DNA from: Acanthochromis polyacanthus
Lineage: Eukaryota > Chordata > Actinopteri > Pomacentridae
Length of the DNA: 64,000 nucleotides
Reading direction: 5' to 3'
Assembly (NCBI RefSeq): GCF_021347895.1
Contig: NC_067117.1
Location: 547,242 to 611,241 of the forward strand
In this document: positions 51,764-61,700 of the stretch, piece by piece
How the letters are laid out: every line of letters starts with the position of its first letter
How positions within the stretch are numbered: the first letter of the stretch is position 1
Position numbers and translations under genes: made by a program
The notes under the pieces: generated by a model
What the model was told of the DNA's origin: nothing
Databases searched by the model: none
Seen by the model: only the letters and a program-made list of their open reading frames with translations

Positions 51764-54700
51764 ATGCAGGTCCTGCTGTGCTGCTTCCTGCTGGCTCTGC
51801 TCGGCGCCAACGCCGCCCCAGCAGCAGATGAGATCACCTTCCTGCCCGGCCTGCAGAAACAGCCAAGCTTCAGACATTACTCTGGATACCTGAACGTGGC
51901 CGATGGGAAACACCTGCACTACTGGTGAGAGCCTGACACACCTGAGCTGGCTGTCCAGGTAGACGTCCAGGTGCCTCACCTGTCATGTCGTCCTCAGGTT
52001 CGTGGAGTCCCAGAATGACCCATCCTCCGACCCGCTGGTGCTGTGGCTGAACGGCGGCCCGGGCTGCAGCTCTCTGGACGGACTGCTGACCGAACACGGT
52101 CCTTACCTGGTAGGTAGCTCTAGACTCCACCCACCTGACCCCCTCCTGCATCAGTGTGACATCACAGCTACACCTGGTGTTGTTTCAGGTGCAGGACGAC
52201 GGGATAACTCTGCAGTACAACCCCTACTCCTGGAACAAGGTGAGACCTGTGACCCAGCAGCACTGTCACATGGTTATTGTGTCCTGAAAGCTGATTGGTC
52301 GACTGTCTGTGTGCAGATCGCCAACATGTTGTATCTGGAGTCTCCGGTGGGCGTCGGCTTCTCGTACTCTGACGATCAGCGCTACGTCACCAACGACACC
52401 GAGGTCAGTGACGAGCCAGCGCCTGATCTCTGATTGGCTGGCAGGCGTCCAGGTGTTTACAGGTGTCCAGGTGTTTACAGGTGTCCAGGTGTTTACAGGT
52501 ATCTCTGTGCAGGTGTCCATGAACAACTACCTGGCTCTGAAGGAGTTCCTCCGCCTGTTCCCCAAGTTTAGCAACAATCAGGTGTTCCTGACCGGAGAGA
52601 GTTATGGAGGAATCTACATCCCAACGCTGGCCGAGAGAGTGATGGAGGACGCCAGCATCAACCTGCAGGTACTGCTGCTGTACTACAATTCTACAACTTC
52701 ATTTAGCAGACGCTTTTGTCCAAAGCGACGTACAACACAAGCAAGAATTCAGACATCAGGAAAAACCTGTAGTAAGTGCAAAAGTGCTTCAAGTTCGATT
52801 GGTCAGATCGCACTTGAAGCACACAGAAACCAGGTGTGGATCACCTGATGTTCTACTGACAGTCTGAGGTTCTCGTTAGACGTTCTGTCTGGCAGAAGTG
52901 CCAACCACCACCACCCTTTTTTTTTGTTTTTTCAACTTTGTCAGCTCTAAATAAGTGCTGGGTTTTGGACCACCTGACTTATTCTACCCCTAAGGTGGAG
53001 TCAGATTAAGTGCAGAGTTTGGTAGTTTGTTCCACCATTTGGGAACAACAGAGGAGAAGAGTCTGGTTAGAGATATCGAGCCGTGCTGGGCTGGAAGCAC
53101 CAGGCGTCTCTCACATGCAGAGCGAAGTGGGCGTGAAGGGGTAAATGGTTGTATTTATATAGAGCTTTTATCCAAAGCGCTTTACATGATACGTCACATT
53201 CACCCATTCACTCACTGATGGTGGAAGCTGCCATGCAAGGCGCTAACCACGACCCACCAGGAGCAGTTAGGGGTTAGATGTCTTGCTCAGGGACACCTCG
53301 ACATGAGCTCAATGGGCCGAGGATCGAACCGGCAACCTTCCAGTTACAAGACAGCCACTCTACCCACTGAGCCATGAAGCTATGTGTGAAGGGGAGTAGA
53401 CCTGGATCAGGGAATCCAGGTAGGCTGGGGCCGTTCTTGTAAATGTTTTGTAAGCCAGGAGGAGAGTTTTGAATTTGATTCTGGCTGCAACTGGAAGCCA
53501 GTGAAGGGAGATGAACAGGGGAGTGACATGAGCTCTTTTGGGCTGGTTGAAGACCAGACGTGCTGCTGCATTCTGGATCATCTGTAGAGGTTTGACTGTA
53601 CATGCAGGGAGACCTGCCAGAAGAGAGTTGCAGTAGTCAATGCGTGACATCACAAGAGCCTGAACCAGAAGTTGTGTGGCCTGTTGGGTCAGGAAGGGTC
53701 TGATCTTCCTGATGTTGTAGAGGGCATAACGACAAGATCCAGAAACTGAGGCCACGTGACCCTTAAAGGTCAGCTGGTCATCAATCATGACACCCAGGTT
53801 TCTGGCTGAGTGAGTACACACTACTACTGCAGTACTACACAATAAGACTGCAGTAACATACCAGCAGGGCTGTAGGCCAGAGTTGAGCTGAATGTTAATA
53901 TTAGTGACCTCGTTACGTTAGCGTGACTCCTCTGTGGTGCAGGGCGTTGCCGTGGGAAACGGGATGTCGAGCTATGAGCTGAACGATAACTCTCTGGTGT
54001 ACTTCGCCTACTACCACGGCCTGCTGGGAAGCCGCCTCTGGACCGATCTGCAGAAATTCTGCTGCAGCGCCGGGAAATGCAACTTCTACAACAACCAGGA
54101 CCAGAACTGCATCGAGAGCGTGAGTCTGAATCTGAACCAGCACCAACCAGTCTGATCTAGTTTAATCTGACCTGAAGCAGTCTGATCCAGTGCCTTTATT
54201 GTCAGTGGACATATGTACAACGGAATTTGAATGCATCTCATTTGTGGGATAAAATGACAACAACAGATAAGATAAAATAAATTTAAAAAATATACTATGC
54301 AAAATACATATTATGTACGTATTAAAATAAAAAGATATGGAATAAAATGGAAAAATAGTTTGGAATAAATATGTCCAGTCTGATCTGATCTTAACCAGTC
54401 TGAACCGGTCTGATCTGGCCTGAACCGGTCTGGTTCTCGGTGTGAAGTCTCTCAGGTGTGTCTTTGCTCTGCAGCTGTCGGAGGTCCAGACCATCGTCTA
54501 CGCTTCTGGACTGAACATGTACAACCTGTACGCTCCCTGTCCAGGTGGAGTTCACCGCAGAGTCAGGTGAGCTGGTTGTGCGTTGGTTGTAATGTGGTTG
54601 TGTGTTGATTGTAACGTGGTTGTGTGTTGGTTGTAACGTGGTTGTGTGTTGGTTGTAACATGGTTGTGTGTTGGTTGTAATGTGGTTGTGTGTTGGTTGT

Positions 54701-57027
54701 AATGTGGTTGTGTGTTGGTTGTAACGTGGTTGTGTGTTGGTTGTAACGTGGTTGTGTGTTGGTTGTAATGTGGTTGTGTGTTGGTTGTAACGTGGTTGTG
54801 TGTTGGTTGTAACGTGGTTGTGGGTTGGTTGTAATGTGGTTGTGTGTTGGTTGTAATGTGGTTGTGTGTTGGTTGTAACGTGGTTGTGTGTTGGTTGTAA
54901 TGTGGTTGTGTGTTGGTTGGTTGTAACGTGGTTGTGTGTTGGTTGGTTGTAACGTGGTTGTGTGTTGGTTGTAACGTGGTTGTGTGTTGGTTGTAACGTG
55001 GGTGTGTGTTGGTTGTAACGTGGTTGTGTGTTGGTTGTAACGTGGTTGTGTGTTGGTTGTAACGTGGTTGTGTGTTGGTTGTAATGTGGTTGTGGGTTGG
55101 TTGTAATGTGGTTGTGGGTTGGTTGTAACGTGGTTGTGTGTTGGTTGGTTGTAACGTGGTTGTGTGTTGGTTGTAACGTGGTTGTGTGTTGGTTGTAACG
55201 TGGTTGTGTGTTGGTTGCAACGTGGTTGTGTGTTGGTTGTAACGTGGTTGTGTGTTGGTTGGTTGTAACGTGGTTGTGTGTTGGTTGGTTGTAACGTGGT
55301 TGTGTGTTGGTTGTAACGTGGTTGTGTGTTGGTTGTAATGTGGTTGTGTGTTGGTTGTAACGTGGTTGTGTGTTGGTTGTAATGTGGTTGTGTGTTGGTT
55401 GTAATGTGGTTGTGTGTTGGTTGTAACGTGGTTGTGTGTTGGTTGGTTGTAACGTGGTTGTGTGTTGGTTGTAATGTGGTTGTGTGTTGGTTGTGTGTTG
55501 GTTGGTTGTAACGTGGTTGTGTGTTGGTTGTAACGTGGTTGTGTGTTGGTTGGTTGTAACGTGGTTGTGTGTTGGTTGTAACTTGGTTGTGTGTTGGTTG
55601 TAATGTGGTTGTGTGTTGGTTGTGTGTTGGTTGGTTGTAACGTGGTTGTGTGTTGGTTGTAACTTGGTTGTGTGTTGGTTGTAATGTGGTTGTGTGTTTG
55701 TTGTCAGCCTGGAGGGGGACCAGCTGGTCATCAGAGATCTGGGGAACTCGTTCATCAACCATCAGATGACTCAGGAGTGGAGCCAGGTGAGTATGAGGTC
55801 ACCTGATGTTCATTAAAGTTCACTCACCTGTTGACTGACACTCACCTGGTTGTCCTTGGATGTTCAGAAGTTCAGGGGTTTGGCGTCGGTGTTTCGGTCC
55901 GTCCGTCTGGACCCGCCCTGCACTAACTCCACCCCCTCCTCGCTGTACCTGAACAACCCGCTCGTCAAAGCTGCTCTGCACATCAGCCCCAAGGCTCTGG
56001 ACTGGGCCATCTGCAGGTAACTCACACACCTGCTGCACCTCACCTGTCTCTGATCTGTCAGTAGCGTTCTAACTCACTTGTGTGGTCTCCGTGGTGATAC
56101 AGCTCTGAGGTGAACCTGAACTACGGACGACTCTACCTGGACGTCAGGAAACAGTACCTGAAGCTGCTCTCTGCTCTGGTCAGTGAACTCACCTGAACAC
56201 ACTGAACTCACCTGAACTGAACTCATCAGAAATAATGTCCTATTGATCCAGGTGTGTGTGTGTGTGTGTAGGGGGGCGTGTCCTATTGATCCAGGTGTGT
56301 GGGTGTGTGTGTGTGTGTGTGTGTGTGTAGGGGGCGTGTCCTGTTGATCCAGGTGTGTGTGTGTGTGTGTGTGTGTAGGGGGGCGTGTCCTGTTGATCCA
56401 GGTGTGTGTAGGGGGGCGTGTCCTATTGATCCATGTGTGTAGGGGGGCGTGTCCTGTTGATCCAGGTGTGTGTAGGGGGGCGTGTCCTATTGATCCAGGT
56501 GTGTGTAGGGGGGCGTGTCCTATTGATCCAGGTGTGTTGTGCTTCTCTCTGTGCAGAAGTACCGGGTCCTGGTGTATAACGGGGACGTGGACATGGCCTG
56601 TAACTTCATGGGAGACGAGTGGTTTGTTGAGTCTCTGCAGCAGCAGGTAGATTATGTTTTATTGATCAGTAATCAGTAACTGTTGCCATGGTAACCTCAG
56701 TCTGCCTGTCAGGTGTGTTGACCTGTCTGTCTCTCAGGTGGAGGTCCAGAGGCGCCCGTGGCTCTACGATGACATCGACGGTCGGCAGGTCGGAGGTTTC
56801 GTCAAAGAGTTTGACAACATCGCCTTCCTGACGGTGAAGGTATGGACCTCCATCATCAGCTGATTCTGTGATGTTAGGTTTGGGGGCGGAGCTCCGCTTG
56901 TGTTGCTGATCATGTGAGTCCTGTTTTTTATATCTCACTGCAGGGTTCAGGTCACATGGTTCCCACAGACAAACCCATCGCCGCCTTCGCCATGTTCAGC
57001 AGGTTCATCAAGAAGCAGCCGTACTGA
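51764..57027 (+). CDS. ctsa: CTSA, cathepsin A / protective protein, lysosomal serine carboxypeptidase
   Basis: CTSA removes C-terminal residues from peptides and stabilises beta-galactosidase and neuraminidase 1 in the lysosome. Exons: 51764-51924, 51998-52109, 52189-52239, 52317-52403, 52513-52668, 53943-54119, 54475-54566, 55708-55786, 55868-56016, 56103-56178, 56557-56646, 56738-56839, 56944-57027. They total 1416 nt, 471 aa (human 480). The signal peptide is [17 protein letters not shown]. The oxyanion motif [10 protein letters not shown] is at residues 70-79. Catalytic Ser about 167 is in TGESYGG, Asp about 390-392 in [11 protein letters not shown] and His about 448 in GSGHMVPTD. All exons join in frame. 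The first coding exon begins at the ATG after CCCCCAG. Introns carry an L2 LINE copy and three minisatellites. Confidence 0.96.
52442..52502 (+). repeat. 18-bp repeat copying the CTSA exon 5 acceptor
   Basis: Three units of AGGTGTCCAGGTGTTTAC directly before the exon at 52513, whose junction reads CAG|GTGTCCATG. Confidence 0.9.
52684..53811 (-). mobile_element. L2-like LINE fragment (copy 2), rearranged, in CTSA intron 5
   Basis: Same family and orientation as 24129-25692. It matches from the ATTCTACA tail up to the segment encoding [19 protein letters not shown]. Relative to copy 1 it has lost about 71 bases near 53,013, holds a foreign block at 52807-52891, and is interrupted by an insertion at 53142-53385. 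No functional protein remains. Confidence 0.85.
53142..53385. mobile_element. 244-bp insertion in the L2 copy, with 9-bp target duplication
   Basis: GTGAAGGGG occurs at 53133-53141 and 53386-53394 and only once at the matching place in L2 copy 1. The insert contains TTATCCAAAGCGCTTTACAT and shares GGTGGAAGCTGCCATGCAAG with the repeat at 51380. It also has a tRNA-like GGATCGAACCGGCAACC segment. Confidence 0.8.
54567..55707 (+). repeat. 22-bp minisatellite filling CTSA intron 7
   Basis: About 50 copies of a 22-bp TTGGTTGTAACGTGGTTGTG-TG unit, with some 26-bp units (extra TTGG). It begins about eight bases after the donor and its last unit (GTGTGTTTGTTGTCAG) is the acceptor of the exon at 55708. 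The 455-codon minus-strand frame through it (THNHVTTN repeats) is not a gene. Confidence 0.97.
56245..56535 (+). repeat. Minisatellite of about 33 bp in CTSA intron 10
   Basis: Eight units of GTGTGTAGGGGGGCGTGTCC plus TATTGATCCAG, with GT runs of variable length. The last unit ends about 20 bases before the acceptor at 56556. Confidence 0.95.
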
Positions 57028-57286
57028 TCCGGCTGGTCCGGTTCTGCTCTGTTTGGACTCTCTGAGTTGCCGTACTTTTTAACTCGTGATTTTTTTTTTT
57101 AATCCACTGCCACCAATCAGCAACCAGATCATTGTGAAAGGAAATGAACCAATCACATCGCTGCCCTTGGCCGACGCCCCCTTTTGGTGGCGGCAGCCTG
57201 TGGTTGTCATGGAAATGAGCACTGCCACCTGTCTGTCCGTTGATTTGTTTTTTAAATTATCGGCCTGAATGTGAAACTTGTTTTCA

Positions 57287-57292
57287 ATTAAA
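57287..57292 (+). promoter_or_regulatory. Candidate CTSA polyadenylation signal ATTAAA
   Basis: ATTAAA 260 bases after the CTSA stop. No AATAAA is nearer. Confidence 0.5.
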
Positions 57293-58704
57293 GGGAAAAC
57301 TAGATATTAAATGAGATTTTAATTAAAAACTCGCCTGTTGTTTTCATTTCTACTGGAACCGCTCTGGTTCTGCTGGTTCTACTGGAACCGCTCTGGTTCT
57401 GTAGCTTCATGCTAACTGTTGCTGCTATCACTCTGGTGTACTGAACATGTGTTTTACATCCTGTGCTGTGATTGGACGGTTGTTTATTGATGTCGTGGCT
57501 GTTCTACAACCCAAACCGTTCTTCATGTTCTGCTGTGCGGGCTCTCCTGAATACAGTTTTGTTTTTGGTCTATAACTTGTGATGGATCTGCTGAAGATCT
57601 ACAAATCTGCTTCTGTTTCTGTGGCATTAGAACCCAGTGGAACCTCTCAGGTCCTGGTTGTCCTGGATTCGGGTCCTGGTTCTGCTCATGTTGGTGAATT
57701 TAATCAGAAGCTGAAGCTTGATTCTCTCCAGCAGCCAGCAGGGGGCGACTCTGATGAGGAAAACACCAGAACTGTCCTAAACCCAAACTATTTGTTCTCA
57801 CCTGTTCTTGACCCAAAGACTCAGTGTTCCGGTTTAAACCCAGAGTTTGGGTTCCTAGATGTGCTAGTCGCATATTCTCTGCAGGTTCTTCAGGTTCTCC
57901 AGGTCGTGTCTAGAACAGTAAACATCCTGAGTCAGCCTGTTGACTGTAAACGTCCTGCCAGTCGGAGCCGAGGGAGAAGAGGTGACTTCAAGTTCAGAGT
58001 CGTGACTTTCAGAGCGACCGACTGATTTCACTGTTTGTCTTCTCAGGTGTGAACACTCGGCTGGACTCACCTGTTCAGGTAGGACGCTGGGATTTCCTCT
58101 GCTTCTCTGGAACAAACTGACTGCAGAACATCTTTATTTCACCTCCTGAAGTCTTAGTGAATGAGCAGCAGCAGTTTGTCTTTTATCAGTCTGGTTTAGA
58201 ACGCTGAAGTAAAAGCAGACATTTCAGTTTCAGTGAACATCAGGCGGGATGGTTTATAGCTGTTCCCCACAGAGTTACATTCATGTCAGATCTGTTCACA
58301 TGCTGGGTTCATGCTGAGCTCCAACACATCTGTTACCTGTTGTGGCTGTTTTTATATTAACGTCTGTTCAGCTGTTCTTCTGCTCACTGGGTTTCTTTAT
58401 TTTAACTTTGATTTAAGACCAGTTGTTTCTAATGAGCTTCATCCATATATCAGAGTGTTAGGGTTAGTAGGAATAGTAGGGTTATTACAGTTAATAGGAT
58501 TTGGGTTATTATGGTTATTATGGTTTGGGCTGATGAGATCAGCTGACTGTTGTTGAGGTTCCAGGTGAGCTGAAGGTCACAGATTCAGGAATCAGAAACA
58601 AACGCGTCGCTCTGCAGTTAATGTGTCTCAAACAGCTGATTGATGTTTGACTGTTGAATGTTGAAACAACAGAATGCTTCACCTCCTCTGTCCCAGGTGT
58701 CCAG
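57293..58704. other. Intergenic CTSA-RALGAPB, possible RALGAPB 5' exon
   Basis: No conserved coding exon seen. A possible noncoding exon ends at about 58,078 (GTTCAG|gtagga). 58460-58530 has a (GGTTATTA)n-like run. A 148-codon open frame at 57579-58025 resembles nothing known and lacks splice support. Confidence 0.45.
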
Positions 58705-61700
58705 GTGAGCTCTGATTGGCTGGACATGGACCAATCACTGTCCGGTGGGGGGGCTCATGTGAGCGTGCTCAGTTGTTTCCCACCATCTGTGGGTAGAGAT
58801 GTTACCGTTGCCGTGGTGAAGCCCTTAGCAGCCAGCCTGGGAAACCCCGACACCTGCAGCCTGCTGCGCACAGACAGACAGGTGTGTGTTTCTGGTTTAC
58901 CTGTTTACCTGCACAGATAACAGAAATCACATGAACTCTGGTTTTAAATTCAAATTCAGACTTAAATCCCGAGTTCAGGTTTGAAGTCAGAGTTCAGGTG
59001 TAGCCCTGAGTTTTGTTCAGGTAACAGAGAAAACACCTGAGATGTTCTTGGATCTGCAGGTGAAGTGGACGATGGAGATTCTGTGCTACGGTCTCACTCT
59101 CCCATTGGACAGAGACACAGTCAAACTCTGTGTGGACGTCTATACCGATTGGCTGATGGCCTTGGCTTCCCCGAGAAACTCCACCCCTCCACCAATCAGC
59201 AAAGAGCCAGACCTGTACGTGCAGAAGATGCTGCGACACCTGTCCAGTCTGTTCCTGCCCAGGTGGAACCAGCAGAGTCCCATCCACCTGTCGCTCTGTC
59301 AGCAGGTGCTGTGTGCCGTTCAGTCATTGGCCAGAGAGAACTTCAGCTTGAGCAGAGACACCTGGGAGACGCTGCTGCACTTCCTGCTCCACATCAACCA
59401 CGCCATGCTGGCTCTGCCCACTGCTGCAGGTGAAGCAGTGACCCCACCTACTTCTCTATCATCACCTCTCACACCTGCCCGTATCTTGTGTGTTTACCTG
59501 CCAGCTGTCCGTCTCACCTGTGTGCAGGTGTTGTCTCAGACCTGTCCATGGAGGTGCTCCTGGAGGTCTGGCTGCTGTCTTGCTCTCGGTGTTTTCCGTC
59601 TCGTTCTCTCTGGCAGATGTGTAGACAGATGTTGAGCAGCTGGAAGCATCAGGCTGCAGTGGTGCAGCAGTGGAGCCGCGTCGTCACAGCGCTAACGTCC
59701 AGGTTCAACCCTCAGCACTGTTGTCTGACTGTTGTCTGACTGTTGTCCTATGGTTGTTTGACTGTTTTATTACTGTGGTCTGATGATTGTATTACTGTTG
59801 TGTTACTGTTGTCCAACTGTTGTTGTGCGTCCAGGCTGCTGCTGCTGAACTTCGGTCCGTCCTTCCCTCCGTTTAAAGTCCCAGATGAGGACGCTGCTCT
59901 GATCCCTGTCGACCTGGAAGACGAGCGAATCCCTCACACCTGGTTCAGGTTCCTGCACCTATTCAGGTAAAATGTGCTCAGATCCTCAGAAAGATGTTCC
60001 TGCATCTGAATCTGAACATGTGTTGGGTGTCTTTGGTTCTACAGTAACCCGGTAGAACTCGTTGAAGTCTCGCAGGATGAAGCGTTCCGGGGAGACGTTC
60101 AGCTGCCAGACATCTTCTTCAAAGCCATGAAAGGAATCAGCTCACTGGTCGATGCATTCCTGGGTACTAACCTCTGACCTTTGAGCCTCCTTTGACTTTT
60201 GACTGTTTTTACTAAATGTTGATTGTGTTTCTGCAGGTGTGACTGTGGAGAGCAAAGAGCTGACAGAGCAGCTGCTGTCAAACACTGGTACACACAGTAA
60301 CTAAACTGGTACACATGTAATCTCTGCACACTGAGTTTGAGTTTCAAGTTTATTTGAAAAACATTGTTGGTGATACAGCTGTTCTGTGATTGTTGCTACA
60401 GTGATTCCTGCTGTTGTTGTTTCTCCTTCTTGCTCTCACTCCAGTGGTCGTTGCTTTCCTCGTACTAAAGATGTTTCTGTATTTCTTCAGGACTGTCAAC
60501 GAGGTTACACGTCAGAGATCGTCTTCCTTCTCTCAGTAAGTCCAAACGTCCAGTCCATGAACTCATCAGAGCAGACAGCAGAACCACAACCTGTTCCACG
60601 CGGTCTCTTCCCAGGTGTTGCTGTGACCAGAAACCCATTCAGAGACCGCCTCCCCCCTTATGGTAGGCCCCGCCCCTGTCCATCTGATTGGTGGATTTGT
60701 TCGACATAAACAGGAGAGTGGCACACCTGTCTTCTGTTCTCAGGTATGTCTCGGCCTCGTTCTGGCAGTGCCCCGCCCACCCCAGTCAACATACTGAGCA
60801 TGCCCAGTGCAGCTCCCTCCACTACATCCCCCCCTCCACACAACGGACGGCTGAAAGCAGCAAACGTTTCCAAGGCAACCAGCTAACCTTCTACAGTACC
60901 ACACTGTTTGTTTTCATGCTTCAATTTTCCTCCTTACCTGTCCTGGTGCATGACATCATCGCCTGTCCTGGTGCATGACATCATCGCCTGTCCTGGTGCA
61001 TGACATCATCGCCTGTCCTGGTGCATGACATCATCGCCTGTCCTTTTGCTACTTTCTCTACCTGTCCTGGTATTTTTCTCTTTTCTGATGGTACATGATT
61101 ATTTACGTATTCCATTTTTTGATGTCTTGAAGACCACGTCCTGACTCGGCTCCTTCTCTCTTCTCTCGGATATCTTCATCCTCTCCACAGGGGAAGTCTT
61201 CCTTCCACCCTTCCTCCTCTGCTCATCCTCTATGCTCCTCCCCCCGACCCTCCCCCTCCCCTCTCAGGTGTACCATGGATTCCCTCCTACACCTGTTTGG
61301 CAGCTGGCTGTTTGATGCTGCTCTGATCGGCAGGGACTCTGGTCTTTCCAGTCAGTACATTCTGTACCACATAATAATACAGTATGGACAGTACTACACA
61401 TTCTACACACAGTACTACACATTCTACACACAGTACTACACATTCTACACACAGTACTACACATTCTACACACAGTACTACACATTCTACACACAGTACT
61501 ACACATTCTACACACAGTACTTCACATTCTACACACAGTACTACACATTCTACACACAGTACTACACATTCTACACACAGTACTACACATTCTACACACA
61601 GTACTACACATTCTACACACAGTACTACACATTCTACACACAGTACTTCACATTCTACACACAGTACTACACATTCTACACACAGTACTACACATTCTAC

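Noticed and set aside
54391..55758. 455-codon minus-strand open frame of THNHVTTN repeats
   Set aside because: It is the complement of a CTSA intron array (22-bp and 26-bp units). It overlaps no conserved domain and lies antisense to a well-supported gene.
57579..58025. 148-codon open frame between CTSA and RALGAPB
   Set aside because: No similarity recognised, no splice or promoter support, and length is possible by chance in this composition.
58460..58530. Telomere-like GGTTA repeats
   Set aside because: The words are irregular (GGGTTAGTAGGAATAG, GGTTATTA) and do not form TTAGGG arrays.
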